A stretch of DNA of 54,958 nucleotides from an uncultured Alphaproteobacteria bacterium. GTDB taxonomy: Bacteria; Pseudomonadota; Alphaproteobacteria; Rhodobacterales; Rhodobacteraceae. The notes beneath the pieces were generated by a model. That model did no database searches, was not told the DNA's origin, and worked only from the letters and a program-made list of their open reading frames with translations. Position 1 is the first letter of the stretch; the number at the start of each line of letters is the position of its first letter. Location: assembly GCA_902562285.1 (NCBI GenBank), contig CACESU010000010.1, positions 1 to 54,958 of the forward strand, written 5' to 3'. A program made the translations under genes and the position numbers. Shown here in pieces: positions 16,048 through 26,444 of the stretch.

Positions 16048-17898
16048 TCATATCTCTGACTTTAGTTCTTCTAATTCTAACCATCTTAACTCGTATATCT
16101 CTAATTTAGATCTTGCATCAGCAAGATTTTTTGAAGTTAAAAGAAATCCTTCAGGATCATTTAAATAAAAATTGGGATCTGAAAGATCTTTAGAAAAATT
16201 TTTAATTTCTTTTTCTTTTTCGCTAATTTTTAATGGCAGATTTTTTAATTCAAATTCTAATTTGAAAGAAAGTTTCTTAATACTTTTATTATCACTAACT
16301 TTTTCTTCTATTTTTTTTGATGATGAATTTTGTGTAGAACTATGGTTAGTACTCAAGTCTTGTTTTTTGGATTTTTGATAATGAGAAAAGTAATCAGAAT
16401 ATCCTCCGATATACTGTTGAATATCACCATTCCCTTCAAAAGAAAGGATCTTAGTAACTGTTTGGTCAAGAAAATCTCTATCATGAGAAACTAATAATAA
16501 AGTTCCTGCGTAATTTATAAGAATTTCTTCCAACATATCTAATGTTTCCATATCAAGGTCATTTGTTGGTTCATCTAAAATAAGACAAGATTTAGGATTA
16601 GCTAATATTTTGGATAGTTGAAGCCTATTTTTTTGACCTCCTGACAAAGTAGAAACTTTGTCTAAAATTATACTCGATTCAAACATAAAATCTTTAAGAT
16701 AACCATAAACATGGCGCATCTTGCCTCTAACATTTACATAATCACCACCATTTGGTGCAAGTGTATCCTTTAAACTATAGTTATCATTTATATCACTCCT
16801 ATTTTGGTCAAAATAGGAGTATTCAAAATCTTTTTTAATTTTTATACTTCCACTATTAACTTTTAATTCTTTTAATAAAAGTTTTAAAAAAGTTGTTTTA
16901 CCAGAACCATTCTGACCGATAATTCCAATACGGTCTCCTTTTTTAATACGCAAATTAAATCCATTAAGGATTTTTAGTTTCTGTCCATTACTGTAAAATT
17001 CCTTATTTACATTATAAAACTCAGCAATTATCTTTGAATGACTATCAAAGTCTTTAATTGGTTCAATATGTATTTTCTTGGTTGTATGCCTAAAAGAACT
17101 TTCATCTTTTTTAAGCTTATCACGCATTTCCTTAACTTTATTTAGCCTTCTTACATTGCGTTTAACACGTGCCTTTACACCTCTAGAAGCCCATTCAGCC
17201 TCTTGAGTTAATATCTGCTTTCTTCTAGCCAATTCTCGAGCTTCTTGTTCTAAAAGCATAGAAGACCATTCGTCAAAAAATTTAAATCCACGTGAACAAA
17301 CTCTTAACTTTCCTCGATCAATCCAAAATATTTGGTTCGAAATATTTTCGAGAAACCTTTTATCATGAGAAATGCAGATTAAAGATCCTCTATAACTATT
17401 AAGATAATTCTCTAACCAACTAATAGCATTAAGATCTAAATGGTTGGTTGGTTCATCCAGTAATAATATTTCAGGCTCCTCCACTAAAGCCCTTGCTAAA
17501 CCTGCTCTTCTAATTTGCCCACCTGAAAGCATTTTCATTTTTGAACAAACATTTAATTTTAGAGAATCTGCAATAATATCAACTTTATATTTATAAAGTT
17601 CTCTTTCTTCACCTAAAATATTGCTAAAGATAAAATCAAATACTGTTATTTCTTCATTAAAATTTATTTCCTGACCTAAGTACCCAATAGAGATACCCGG
17701 TTCAACCCACTTCTCACCTTCATCCAAGCCCTTAACTCCAGAAATAACTTTCATGATTGTTGACTTACCTGCACCATTTTTACCAATCAAGGCAGTTCTT
17801 AAACCCTGATGAATGTTCAAGTCGAAATTCTCAAAAACTGGTGTCTCTTTATAGATCACCATTGCATCTCTGATTGAAAGGAGTAGCTGTTGCGACAT
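16048..17898 (-). CDS. uup: ABC-F family ATPase (Uup-type)
   Basis: A 616-residue soluble protein with two ATP-binding cassettes and no membrane segment. Walker A motifs are GKNGAGKST at 39-47 and GQNGSGKTT in the second half; signature motifs are LSGGQIRRAGLARAL and LSGGQKNRLQLSKIL; both Walker B segments read LLDEPTNHLD or ILDEPTNDLD. A charged linker lies between the cassettes, and a C-terminal tail (LSFKLEFELKNLPLKISEKE onwards) forms a coiled coil as in Uup. ABC-F proteins act on the ribosome or on branched DNA. Uup is chosen because of the C-terminal coiled coil; another ABC-F subfamily is possible. Confidence 0.88.
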   Translation of the reverse strand: MSQQLLLSIRDAMVIYKETPVFENFDLNIHQGLRTALIGKNGAGKSTIMKVISGVKGLDEGEKWVEPGISIGYLGQEINFNEEITVFDFIFSNILGEERELYKYKVDIIADSLKLNVCSKMKMLSGGQIRRAGLARALVEEPEILLLDEPTNHLDLNAISWLENYLNSYRGSLICISHDKRFLENISNQIFWIDRGKLRVCSRGFKFFDEWSSMLLEQEARELARRKQILTQEAEWASRGVKARVKRNVRRLNKVKEMRDKLKKDESSFRHTTKKIHIEPIKDFDSHSKIIAEFYNVNKEFYSNGQKLKILNGFNLRIKKGDRIGIIGQNGSGKTTFLKLLLKELKVNSGSIKIKKDFEYSYFDQNRSDINDNYSLKDTLAPNGGDYVNVRGKMRHVYGYLKDFMFESSIILDKVSTLSGGQKNRLQLSKILANPKSCLILDEPTNDLDMETLDMLEEILINYAGTLLLVSHDRDFLDQTVTKILSFEGNGDIQQYIGGYSDYFSHYQKSKKQDLSTNHSSTQNSSSKKIEEKVSDNKSIKKLSFKLEFELKNLPLKISEKEKEIKNFSKDLSDPNFYLNDPEGFLLTSKNLADARSKLEIYELRWLELEELKSEI

Positions 17899-18014
17899 TA
17901 TAAACCTTGTTCAAATTCTCGATATTTTTTAATTGATTTATATCACTTATATAACCTATCAATTTTCTTTTAAATAAACACATCTATTATATTAATTTTG
18001 CGGCAAGTCAAACT

Positions 18015-19157
18015 ATGAATTTCTATGAAAAAGCCATAATAAAAAGTGAATTTTTTATTAAAGATAGTATTCTAAAATATGATCAGCTTAGGAATTATGA
18101 TTTTGGACCAACTAAAAGAGATAATGTTTCTGGTCTATCTCCATTTTTCAGCCATAGAATTTTATTTGAATATCATTTAATTGATAAAATACTCCAAATA
18201 CATCAATATTCTAGAGTTGAAAAATTTATCCAAGAGATTTTTTGGAGAATCTATTGGAAGGGCTGGATGGAAATGAGACCCTCTGTTTGGGATAATTTCC
18301 TTGAAGGTTTAAATAGAATAAAATTCAACAAAAAAGACTACGAAAATGCAATTAATGCTAAAACAAAACTCTCATGTTTTAATGATTGGGTTATTGAATT
18401 AAAAGAATATAATTACCTTCATAACCATACAAGAATGTGGTTTGCTAGTATATGGATATTTACACTTAAACTTCCTTGGCAATTAGGTGCAAAATTTTTT
18501 TTAGAAAATTTAAAAGATGGGGATGCATCTTCAAATACATTAAGTTGGAAGTGGGTTGCAGGTTTACAAACTAAAGGTAAACATTATTTAGCTAATTCAA
18601 GAAATATAGAAAAATTTTCAAATAATAGATATTCAAATATTCCATTAGTTGATACTGCTTTTCCAAAAACCGATTTTTTTTTTCCTTTAATTCAAAAATT
18701 ACCCAAACATCATAATTATAAAAAATATCCTAATTTAGTTATTCTTGATACGGATCTATTTGTTTCTGACCGTTTTGATTTAATGAAAAAATATGAAAAA
18801 ATTTATTATATTTTGTTAGATAATGAAGATCGAACAATACAGATTAGTAAAAATGTATATAATTTTAAGAAAGAAATAATGAATGATGTGAGTCAATCAC
18901 TCCCTAACTCTTACTTAATATCCAGTCAAAATTTCAAAAATCAAATAAATAAAATCGAGGGTATTGATATCATTTACCCAAATGTAGGAGAAAACTTAGA
19001 TTTTATTGCTAAAATAAGTAAGGAAAATCATTTAAAAACTAATTATCTATATAGAGAAATCGATCTTTTTTGTTGGCAGTACTGCCAAAAAGGGTTTTTT
19101 AATTTTAAAAAAAATATTCCTTTTATCTTAAATGAAATACGCAACAAACATTTATAA
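18015..19157 (+). CDS. Photolyase/cryptochrome-like FAD-binding protein with permuted domain order
   Basis: A 380-residue protein. Residues about 30-220 resemble the helical FAD-binding domain of photolyases: GLSPFFSHRILFEY, IQEIFWRIYWKGWMEMRP, HNHTRMWFASIWIF, then DGDASSNTLSWKWVAG, where photolyases have DxDLAxNxxxWQWxAG. The normal antenna domain that should precede it is missing. Instead, residues about 235-380 look like an alpha/beta domain (PNLVILDTDLF, KIYYILLDN, SYLISSQNF, IDIIYPN) ending NIPFIL, reminiscent of the end of a photolyase antenna domain. I infer a circularly permuted photolyase-like protein; repair activity is not shown. Its stop overlaps the renalase-like gene by 6 bases. 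Confidence 0.7.
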   Translation: MNFYEKAIIKSEFFIKDSILKYDQLRNYDFGPTKRDNVSGLSPFFSHRILFEYHLIDKILQIHQYSRVEKFIQEIFWRIYWKGWMEMRPSVWDNFLEGLNRIKFNKKDYENAINAKTKLSCFNDWVIELKEYNYLHNHTRMWFASIWIFTLKLPWQLGAKFFLENLKDGDASSNTLSWKWVAGLQTKGKHYLANSRNIEKFSNNRYSNIPLVDTAFPKTDFFFPLIQKLPKHHNYKKYPNLVILDTDLFVSDRFDLMKKYEKIYYILLDNEDRTIQISKNVYNFKKEIMNDVSQSLPNSYLISSQNFKNQINKIEGIDIIYPNVGENLDFIAKISKENHLKTNYLYREIDLFCWQYCQKGFFNFKKNIPFILNEIRNKHL

Positions 19158-20111
19158 AAGATTTTTTACAACCTTTTCTCCAGAAACAAATGCATCTTCT
19201 ATTGTGGGACCTACGGTCCAATCACCAGCTAATCCAATGGACTTATCTTTGTTCACATTAGGGATAGAAGGAGATAACCAATTTATTACTTGAGAATATC
19301 GCCATTTATGACAGTAGGTATTATTAATATTTAATTTTTTGAAATGAGTAATTTTTTTTCTTAGCAACAATAAACATTTCCTTATTATTGTCTGTTTATC
19401 ATATTCAAAATTAATTTCACTCCATTTATTTGACATCCTAACAACAACTGAATTTGTTTGATAATTGCTAAAAGTTATACCATAAAATAATGTGCTTAAA
19501 TCACCTGAATCATCTTCAAAAAAAGAGTATTTTGGAATATCAACTTTTTGATCAAAAGCTATTAAAATAGCCAAACATTTAGAATACTTTATTTTATTTA
19601 TTTCATTGACTATTTGAGGATTAATTTTCTGTATCAATTCTGATGCTTGAGGAGCTGGAACTGATAAAACAATCTTTTTTGTTATTATAAATTTATTATC
19701 ACTACAATTTACTATAAAAAAATTACCATCTCTTTCAACATTTATAGCCTTTGTTTTTTGTTTTATAATTACTTTATTGTTAAAGTCATCAAAAAATGAT
19801 CTCATCATAGGACTTGGATAATAAACTATTTGAAATTTATTAAAGATATTTTTAATTACGGTTCTCGAAATATTTTTATTATGTTTCATTAAGTTAAAAA
19901 AAGATAAACTTTTTTTTATTTTACTTCTGCATATAAATGGGGCTCCATGATTGAAATATATATTATTTAGATTTTTTGAACATATTCTACCGCCAACATG
20001 AAATCCTTTATCAATAATTAAAATATTCTTGAATTTTTTCTTGGCTTCCAAATAAGCTGATAAACCTGAAATACCAGAACCTATTATTAATAAATCAATG
20101 TTATTTGTCAT
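19152..20111 (-). CDS. FAD-dependent renalase-like amine oxidoreductase
   Basis: A flavoprotein of 319 residues. The N-terminal dinucleotide-binding motif is LLIIGSGISGLSAYLEAKK, followed by IIDKGFHVGGRI, the pattern of COG3380/renalase-like proteins, and the C-terminal FAD contact GLAGDWTVGPTIEDAFVSGE. The frame extends to a TTG at 20174, adding 21 residues ahead of the Rossmann strand; I prefer ATG 20111 (MTNNIDLLIIG) because the family starts there. Renalase-like enzymes oxidise isomeric dihydronicotinamides or amines. It is convergent with the photolyase-like gene; similar flavoproteins often lie near photolyase genes, so a shared light- or redox-related role is possible. Confidence 0.82.
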   Translation of the reverse strand: MTNNIDLLIIGSGISGLSAYLEAKKKFKNILIIDKGFHVGGRICSKNLNNIYFNHGAPFICRSKIKKSLSFFNLMKHNKNISRTVIKNIFNKFQIVYYPSPMMRSFFDDFNNKVIIKQKTKAINVERDGNFFIVNCSDNKFIITKKIVLSVPAPQASELIQKINPQIVNEINKIKYSKCLAILIAFDQKVDIPKYSFFEDDSGDLSTLFYGITFSNYQTNSVVVRMSNKWSEINFEYDKQTIIRKCLLLLRKKITHFKKLNINNTYCHKWRYSQVINWLSPSIPNVNKDKSIGLAGDWTVGPTIEDAFVSGEKVVKNLL

Positions 20112-20248
20112 GTAATCAAATTCACCAGTTAAATTATTATTAAATATTTGAGAATTAAGTTGAATGAGATTCAAATGGACATTTTATCGCATTCAAATTG
20201 AAAAAAAAATAAACAAATCATGATATATAAATAATTATGAGGTGAAAA

Positions 20249-20500
20249 ATGAAAATTTTATCAATATTAACTCTATCTATAAGTCTAATTGGTACTCAGA
20301 TTTTAGCATCTGGATGCTCTGAAATGGCTGCATTTAATACAAAAGTTAACAACTTTTTGGAAACAGCAAATCTTAATAATGAAACCAAAAGTAAAATCAA
20401 TAAACTATCTAAAGATTGTAAATATATGCATGACATGGGTATGGAAGTTAACACCATAGACTCATGCAAAAAAGTAATGAGTATGGTGGAAATATACTAA
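20249..20500 (+). CDS. Small secreted protein of unknown function
   Basis: An 83-residue protein with a signal peptide: MKILSILTLSISLIGTQILA, cleavage probably after that Ala. The mature part of about 63 residues is helical and polar with three cysteines (in SGCSEM, KDCKYM and DSCKKV). A GAGGTG ribosome site precedes the ATG. It is divergent from the renalase-like gene. No family is recognised. The clear signal peptide and ribosome site support a real gene. Confidence 0.65.
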   Translation: MKILSILTLSISLIGTQILASGCSEMAAFNTKVNNFLETANLNNETKSKINKLSKDCKYMHDMGMEVNTIDSCKKVMSMVEIY

Positions 20501-20804
<304 letters not shown>

Positions 20805-21314
20805 TCAATTTTTTTCTTGCACAAAAATTTGATCATCCCATGTTAGAATCATATCTGCCATTTTTCCACGTGGTCCTTCAGTCACTTTAATTACTATGGC
20901 TTCCCCTGTTTCTAAATCAGAAAGACCTGATCTTTTCAGTGTTTCTATATGCAAAAAAATATCATCATTAGATTTAAAAATATTTGCAAAACCAAATCCT
21001 TTAGATTTGTTAAACCATTTAACCCTTGCTGGATAAAAATCAGCATTAGTTTTATTATTTGAAAAAATAATATTTTCCCCAGAATTTTTCATATCCTCTG
21101 AATTCAAAATATTATAGATTAAAGATACCTGTTTACCTTTATTAGTTTCTTGAAACTCAAACTCAATTTTAGTGTCTTCAGATACAGAAGTTCTACCAAA
21201 ATTCTTTAAAACATTAGCATGTAGGAGTACATCACCTCCTCCATCTTCCAGCACGAGGAAGCCAAAGCCTTTATCTATATCAAACCATTTTACATGGCCG
21301 AATACTTTTTTCAT
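20805..21314 (-). CDS. Cold-shock protein with two CSD domains
   Basis: A 169-residue protein with two complete cold-shock domains, an arrangement typical of alphaproteobacteria. The first (residues 1-68) has KWFDIDKGFGFLV as RNP1 and DVLLH as RNP2; the second (about 98-165) has KWFNKSKGFGFANI and DIFLH. A Ser/Asn-rich linker of about 25 residues joins them. Such proteins bind single-stranded RNA or DNA and melt structure, and are often induced by cold or stationary phase. The 3' neighbour on the same strand is tRNA-Pro. The 100 bases between it and pdxH hold an AT-rich leader only. Confidence 0.92.
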   Translation of the reverse strand: MKKVFGHVKWFDIDKGFGFLVLEDGGGDVLLHANVLKNFGRTSVSEDTKIEFEFQETNKGKQVSLIYNILNSEDMKNSGENIIFSNNKTNADFYPARVKWFNKSKGFGFANIFKSNDDIFLHIETLKRSGLSDLETGEAIVIKVTEGPRGKMADMILTWDDQIFVQEKN

Positions 21315-21415
21315 CGTTCAAGACTCCCTTTTAAAACATCTTGAACTTTCTAAATTTTAAAAAAAAAATAGGGAATAAGCAACTTTTTTAAAATTTAAAT
21401 TTATTATGAGATAAT

Positions 21416-21997
21416 TTATGGGTACAAATTATCAATAGACCACTTTTGATCAAAGTCTAATCTCTTCCACAATTCTCTTTCATGTAATCGAAATTTTCCT
21501 TCCTTCCAAAATTCTATTGATAAAGGACGTATTCTAATCCCTCCCCAAAAAACAGGCCTCGGGGGATTTGATTTAAATTTTTTTTCCATTAATGCAATTC
21601 TTTCTAGAAGTTCTTCTCTATTTTTTAATTTTGAACTTTGCTTTGAAGCCCATGCTCCAATTCTAGAACCTAATGCTCTTGAATTATAATAATCATCTGC
21701 AACTATACTATCTTCTTTTTCCGCAATTCCTCTGATTCGTATTTGTTTTGCTAATGATTTCCAATGAAAAGAAAAAGCTACATTGTTATTATTTTCTATT
21801 TCCTTTCCTTTTTGTGAATTATAATTTGTAAAAAAAACAAATGAATCACTATCAATTTTTCTTAGTAGCACAGTCCTAATATTTGGAAAACCTGTGTCAT
21901 CAACTGTTGCAAGTGTTATTGCATCTGGATCATTGATTTCTGTCTTTTTTGCTTCATTATACCAATCCACAATTTTTGTAATAGGATTTTTAGCCAT
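21416..21997 (-). CDS. pdxH: Pyridoxamine 5'-phosphate oxidase
   Basis: A 193-residue FMN enzyme that oxidises pyridoxine/pyridoxamine 5'-phosphate to PLP, the last step of vitamin B6 synthesis. Family motifs are ATLATVDDTGFPNIRTVLLR-like near the N-terminus, VFFTNYNSQKGKEI, FHWKSLAKQIRIRG, SRIGAWASKQS and the C-terminal block FWGGIRIRPLSIEFWKEG...RLHERELW. The frame extends 15 residues further to 22042, but GGAGAAATT directly before the ATG at 21997 and the family alignment support the shorter start. It is divergent from fabI. Confidence 0.95.
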   Translation of the reverse strand: MAKNPITKIVDWYNEAKKTEINDPDAITLATVDDTGFPNIRTVLLRKIDSDSFVFFTNYNSQKGKEIENNNNVAFSFHWKSLAKQIRIRGIAEKEDSIVADDYYNSRALGSRIGAWASKQSSKLKNREELLERIALMEKKFKSNPPRPVFWGGIRIRPLSIEFWKEGKFRLHERELWKRLDFDQKWSIDNLYP

Positions 21998-22126
21998 AAT
22001 TTCTCCATGAAATATTATCTTTGATAAAAAAAAAAAAATCATTTAAATATACAGCATGATATAACTACATATACTTTTATTAAAAGGTTTAACTAACATT
22101 TAAAGAACAAATAACTCGGGATAATA

Positions 22127-22963
22127 ATGTTTGAGAATTTATTGAAAGATAAAAAAGGCCTTATCATGGGCGTAGCTAATAACAAATCTATTGCTTGGGG
22201 TATAGCAGAAGTTTGCAGCCAAGCTGGAGCCAAACTTGCATTCACATATCAATCTGAAGCTTTATTAAAAAGATTGAAACCATTAGCAACTAGCATCAAT
22301 AGCAATTTGTTAATTGAATGTGATGTGAACGATCCTCATTCTATAGATCAAACTTTTCATAAACTAAAAGAATATTGGGGTAATATAGATTTCTTAGTTC
22401 ATGCCATTGGATTTTCTAATAAAGAGGAACTTAGAGGTCGATATATTGAGACTAGCAAGGAAAACTTTACCAATACTCTAGCGATATCTACTTTTTCCTT
22501 AACTGAAATAGCGAAAAAAGCTGAATCAATTCTAAATCAAGGTGGATCAATTCTTACTTTAACTTACTATGGTTCTGAAAAAGTACTTCCACATTATAAT
22601 GTAATGGGTGTTGCAAAAGCAGCGCTTGAATCATCTGTAAGATATTTAGCAATGGATTTAGGAAAAAAAAATATAAGAGTTAATTCACTATCAGCTGGTA
22701 CCATAAAAACACTTGCAGCTTCAGGTATTGGAGATTTTAGATATATTATGAAATGGAACGAATTAAATGCGCCTCTAAAAAGAAATGTAACACAAAATGA
22801 AGTTGGCAAGGCTGCTCTTTTTTTACTGTCAGAAATGTCTTCTGGTGTTACGGGTGAGAATTTACATGTAGATGCTGGTTATCACATAGTAGGTATGAAA
22901 GCAGAAGACGCTCCAGATATTGATGTAGTGACGGGAAGAAAGGAAAACAGTATTGAAAGATAA
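22127..22963 (+). CDS. fabI: Enoyl-[acyl-carrier-protein] reductase (NADH)
   Basis: A 278-residue short-chain reductase catalysing the last step of fatty-acid elongation. The FabI-type cofactor loop is [13 protein letters not shown] at residues 15-27; the catalytic pair is Tyr157 and Lys164 in YNVMGVAK (Y-x6-K), with Tyr147 just before. The substrate loop [12 protein letters not shown] and C-terminal [14 protein letters not shown] are standard. It starts the run fabI-gpt-mazG-eno; its stop overlaps the gpt start by 11 bases. This is the FabI class that triclosan targets, not FabV or FabK. Confidence 0.96.
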   Translation: MFENLLKDKKGLIMGVANNKSIAWGIAEVCSQAGAKLAFTYQSEALLKRLKPLATSINSNLLIECDVNDPHSIDQTFHKLKEYWGNIDFLVHAIGFSNKEELRGRYIETSKENFTNTLAISTFSLTEIAKKAESILNQGGSILTLTYYGSEKVLPHYNVMGVAKAALESSVRYLAMDLGKKNIRVNSLSAGTIKTLAASGIGDFRYIMKWNELNAPLKRNVTQNEVGKAALFLLSEMSSGVTGENLHVDAGYHIVGMKAEDAPDIDVVTGRKENSIER

Positions 22964-23456
22964 ATTACCTTATGAAAAAGGTTTTCACGTCTCATGGGAC
23001 CAAATTCATAGAGACAGTCGTGCATTAGCTTGGAGATTAGAAAACAAAGGCCCTGAGAATGGTCATTGGAGAGGATTAATTGCAATCACACGCGGTGGGA
23101 TGGTTCCAGCTATGATTATTGCTAGAGAATTAGATATAAGGCTTGTAGAAACTATATCGATTAAATCTTATGATCATAAAAATCAGTCTGAGGCAAAAAT
23201 ACTAAAAGATCCAAATGCAAATTTAATTTCTGATGGTTCAGGTATTGTAATTATTGATGACTTAGTTGACAGTGGTAAAACTATGCAATTAGTAAAAGAA
23301 TTATATCCAAAAGCACATTATGCATCAGTTTATGCAAAACCTAATGGTCGCAAAGTTGTTAATACATTTATAACAGAAGTCAGCCAAGATACATGGATTT
23401 TTTTCCCATGGGACATGGCACTACAATATGTTGCCCCCTTTCGCGGGGATGGTTAA
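22953..23456 (+). CDS. gpt: Xanthine-guanine phosphoribosyltransferase
   Basis: A 167-residue purine-salvage enzyme converting guanine, xanthine and hypoxanthine to nucleotides with PRPP. The PRPP-binding motif is [13 protein letters not shown]; the early segment [21 protein letters not shown] and the C-terminal [18 protein letters not shown] (with the purine-stacking Trp) match Gpt. It starts at a TTG that overlaps the end of fabI by 11 bases, which suggests translational coupling. Length and motifs fit the E. coli enzyme (152 residues) with a slightly longer N-terminus. Confidence 0.92.
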   Translation: MKDKLPYEKGFHVSWDQIHRDSRALAWRLENKGPENGHWRGLIAITRGGMVPAMIIARELDIRLVETISIKSYDHKNQSEAKILKDPNANLISDGSGIVIIDDLVDSGKTMQLVKELYPKAHYASVYAKPNGRKVVNTFITEVSQDTWIFFPWDMALQYVAPFRGDG

Positions 23457-23504
23457 TAAATTAAATAAAACTATACCTTAAAAATATTAAGTCTGTACAT
23501 ATTT

Positions 23505-24323
23505 ATGCAAAAATCATTTAAAAAAAAAGAAATCAATTCTTTAAATGATTTATTAAAAATTATAAATCATTTAAGGGATCCAAAACTTGGATGTGAATGG
23601 GATATTAAGCAAACTACAAAAACATTAAGTCCTCACATAATTGAAGAAGCCTATGAATTAGTAGAAGCTTTAGAATCTGATAATACAGAAAAAATTATAG
23701 ATGAACTAGGAGATGTGTTACTTCAAGTGATATTTCATTGTCAAATCGCCAATGAAAATAATCTTTTTAAATTCAATGACGTAGTCGATAAAGCTGCAAA
23801 AAAAATGATTAGAAGACATCCACATATTTTTGGTGAACAAAAAGAAAAAAGAAGTATTGAAGAACAAAAAAAGTTTTGGGAAGAAATCAAAAAAAAAGAA
23901 AGAAGAGAAATGGGAGAGGAAAACTCTGCTTTTTCTAAATTTAATAAATTTAAGCCACCAATCAACCAGGCAATTAAATTACAAAAAACTGCAAGCTCCC
24001 TTGGTATGGACTTTTCAAATATTAGTGAAATTATTTTAAAGATTGAAGAAGAAACACGTGAAGTTAAAGAAGCTTTAAAAAACAGCAATTATAAAGAAAA
24101 AAAAGAAGAAATTGGGGATTTATTTTTCTCAATAATTAACTTAACAAGATTATTAGATTTTGACCCAGAATTATGTATTCATGAAGCCAATAAAAAATTT
24201 GCTAAAAGATGCGAAATCTATTTTTCTCTAAAAGAAGAAGAAAAATGTCCTTTAAGTAAAGATGAGGAATACAAATTATGGCAACTAACAAAAAAATTGA
24301 AAGCAGAGAATGAGCATAATTAA
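23505..24323 (+). CDS. mazG: Nucleoside triphosphate pyrophosphohydrolase MazG
   Basis: A 272-residue tandem MazG protein that hydrolyses nucleoside triphosphates to monophosphates, cleansing aberrant nucleotides. The N-terminal domain has [29 protein letters not shown] and [13 protein letters not shown] with the metal-binding EExxE and DExxD pattern; the second domain repeats [13 protein letters not shown] and [12 protein letters not shown]. Length matches E. coli MazG (263). It overlaps the enolase start by 14 bases. Confidence 0.94.
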   Translation: MQKSFKKKEINSLNDLLKIINHLRDPKLGCEWDIKQTTKTLSPHIIEEAYELVEALESDNTEKIIDELGDVLLQVIFHCQIANENNLFKFNDVVDKAAKKMIRRHPHIFGEQKEKRSIEEQKKFWEEIKKKERREMGEENSAFSKFNKFKPPINQAIKLQKTASSLGMDFSNISEIILKIEEETREVKEALKNSNYKEKKEEIGDLFFSIINLTRLLDFDPELCIHEANKKFAKRCEIYFSLKEEEKCPLSKDEEYKLWQLTKKLKAENEHN

Positions 24324-25596
24324 ACAAGTAAAAGCTAGAGAAATAATTGATAGTAGAGGAAATCCTACTATAGAAGTTGATGTTTATTTAAATAGTGGTG
24401 ATTTCGGGAGAGCATCAGTTCCTTCTGGGGCATCAACTGGAAAACATGAAGCTTTAGAATTAAGGGATTGTAATTCCAAAATATTTCATGGGAAAGGCGT
24501 TTCTAAGGCTGTTAATTCAGTTAATAATGAGATTAACTCACTATTAATTGGAAAAAATGTACATGATCAAGAACTAATTGATCAATCCATGATTGAAATT
24601 GATGGAACTTCAAATAAATCTAATTTGGGAGCAAATGCTATTTTAGGAACCTCTATAGCGGTTGCTCAAGCTAGTGCATCATTTAATAAAAATCCACTTT
24701 ATCGTAATTTCTTTTTTATTGATCAAACTAAATACAAATTGCCAATGCCAATGATGAACATATTAAACGGTGGGATGCATGCAAATAACGATCTTGATAT
24801 ACAAGAATTTATGATAATTCCAACCTCAGCAAATTCATTCTTTAACGCAGTAAGAATGGGGTGTGAAGTTTTTCATACACTTAAAAATATTTTGCACAAA
24901 GAAAACTTGTCAACTGCAGTTGGTGATGAAGGTGGTTTTGCCCCACAATTATCAAATTCGAGTAAAGCAATTGAAATGATTTTAATGGCTATTGAAAAAT
25001 CTGGATATATACCAGGGAAAGATTTTCTTTTAGCATTAGATTGTGCATCAAGTGAGTATTTTAAAGATGGATACTATTATATGGCTGGAGAAAAACTTAA
25101 ATTAAACTCTAAAGAAAAAGTAAATTTTTTAAAAAATTTAGTACAGAAATATCCTATAATTTCGATTGAAGATGGTATGTCAGAAGATGATTGGGAAGGT
25201 TGGCAAGAAATATCCCTTCAATTAGGTAACAAATGCCAATTGGTAGGTGACGATTTATTTGCCACTAACCCAAAAAGATTAGAAAAAGGAATAAATGAAA
25301 AAGCTGGAAATGCTATACTAATAAAATACAACCAAATTGGTACTATATCAGAAACTCTGAAAGTAATTCTTATGGCAAAATCAAACAATTTTCTTAATAT
25401 TTTTTCACATAGATCAGGAGAGACTGAAGATGTTTCGATATCAGATTTGGCTGTTGCTACTGGTGTTGGGCAAATTAAAACTGGTTCTCTGAGTAGAACT
25501 GATAGAATAGCCAAATACAATCAGTTAATAAGAATAGAAAAAGAACTTGATGCAAATTGTTATATTTCCGAAGATTTAGAGAAATATAGGAATTAA
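24310..25596 (+). CDS. eno: Enolase
   Basis: A 428-residue glycolytic enzyme interconverting 2-phosphoglycerate and phosphoenolpyruvate. Signature elements are [16 protein letters not shown] at the N-terminus, [18 protein letters not shown], the [17 protein letters not shown] segment with the catalytic His and Glu, [22 protein letters not shown] and the lysine in [10 protein letters not shown], then SHRSGETED. It ends the fabI-gpt-mazG-eno run and its stop meets the end of the minus-strand acyltransferase gene, sharing 4 bases. Confidence 0.98.
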   Translation: MSIIKQVKAREIIDSRGNPTIEVDVYLNSGDFGRASVPSGASTGKHEALELRDCNSKIFHGKGVSKAVNSVNNEINSLLIGKNVHDQELIDQSMIEIDGTSNKSNLGANAILGTSIAVAQASASFNKNPLYRNFFFIDQTKYKLPMPMMNILNGGMHANNDLDIQEFMIIPTSANSFFNAVRMGCEVFHTLKNILHKENLSTAVGDEGGFAPQLSNSSKAIEMILMAIEKSGYIPGKDFLLALDCASSEYFKDGYYYMAGEKLKLNSKEKVNFLKNLVQKYPIISIEDGMSEDDWEGWQEISLQLGNKCQLVGDDLFATNPKRLEKGINEKAGNAILIKYNQIGTISETLKVILMAKSNNFLNIFSHRSGETEDVSISDLAVATGVGQIKTGSLSRTDRIAKYNQLIRIEKELDANCYISEDLEKYRN

Positions 25597-26444
25597 TTAT
25601 TTGACAGTTGAAATGAAATATATTTTGCAATTGTATTTTCTGCAGCTAGTGCAATTTCTTTTCTATCATTAAACTCTTCACTATTTAGTGAATCATGAAA
25701 CTTTAGCTCTACAGAACCAGAGGACAAGCACAAGATTTTTGTAATGTGTGAAATAATACTCATACTTCCCCACCACCCGTAAAAATCTTTTGATAAATTT
25801 TTATTATGAACTTTATAAAAAATAGAAAGAGGTTGAACCATTTTAATATATTTATTTTGATTATAAATTCTATCAAATAATAACTGGAAAAATCCAGATT
25901 TAAATTTTAATACTCGTAGCCCATCAGTGCTTGTGCCCTCAGGAAAAAAACAAATTAAATCACCTTTCTCAATTTTCTTTTTTAAAATTAAAGAATCCTT
26001 TGAAATTTTTAGAGGATTTCTATCAATGAATACAGTATTGGCAATGCTGGCCAGAAATCCCAAACCAGGCATTTTCTTAACATCTGATTTAGCAATAAAT
26101 ATTATATCTAGAACACTTTGTATGACTAAAATATCTGTCCATGAAATATGATTGCTTACAAATACTGTTGAGCTAAAACATTGTTTTCCAATAACTTTTA
26201 ATTTTAAACCGAACAATCTTAGAATTAAAATTGACCATGATTTTCTTATTAAATATACTGGATAATTTAAGTTTAAGGGTTTTAGTATAGCTTTAAATAT
26301 CAAAAATATTAAAACAAGAAAAATTGTTAGTGGAAGAAAAACTAATAACCTTAATAAACCTATAAGAACATCAAAAAAACCAATGGGAGGTATGTCATCT
26401 AAATTTTCTTTTTCCCAGGTATATTTTTCTTCAAGATTTTTCAT
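25593..26444 (-). CDS. olsA: 1-acyl-glycerol-3-phosphate acyltransferase family, probable OlsA
   Basis: A 283-residue PlsC-family membrane acyltransferase. The N-terminal part has a long hydrophobic segment ([21 protein letters not shown]); the catalytic NHISWTD (H99-x4-D104) and substrate motif FPEGTSTDG are intact. The gene starts 14 bases inside the end of olsB, so the pair looks like olsB-olsA, in which OlsB makes lyso-ornithine lipid and OlsA adds the second acyl chain. The same fold also makes phosphatidic acid, and bifunctional OlsA proteins exist; the ornithine-lipid role is inferred from the neighbour. Confidence 0.78.
   Translation of the reverse strand: MKNLEEKYTWEKENLDDIPPIGFFDVLIGLLRLLVFLPLTIFLVLIFLIFKAILKPLNLNYPVYLIRKSWSILILRLFGLKLKVIGKQCFSSTVFVSNHISWTDILVIQSVLDIIFIAKSDVKKMPGLGFLASIANTVFIDRNPLKISKDSLILKKKIEKGDLICFFPEGTSTDGLRVLKFKSGFFQLLFDRIYNQNKYIKMVQPLSIFYKVHNKNLSKDFYGWWGSMSIISHITKILCLSSGSVELKFHDSLNSEEFNDRKEIALAAENTIAKYISFQLSNN

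Noticed and set aside
23741-24088. 115-residue minus-strand frame within mazG
   Set aside because: Antisense shadow of mazG; Leu/Ser/Phe-rich from reversed Lys and Glu codons.
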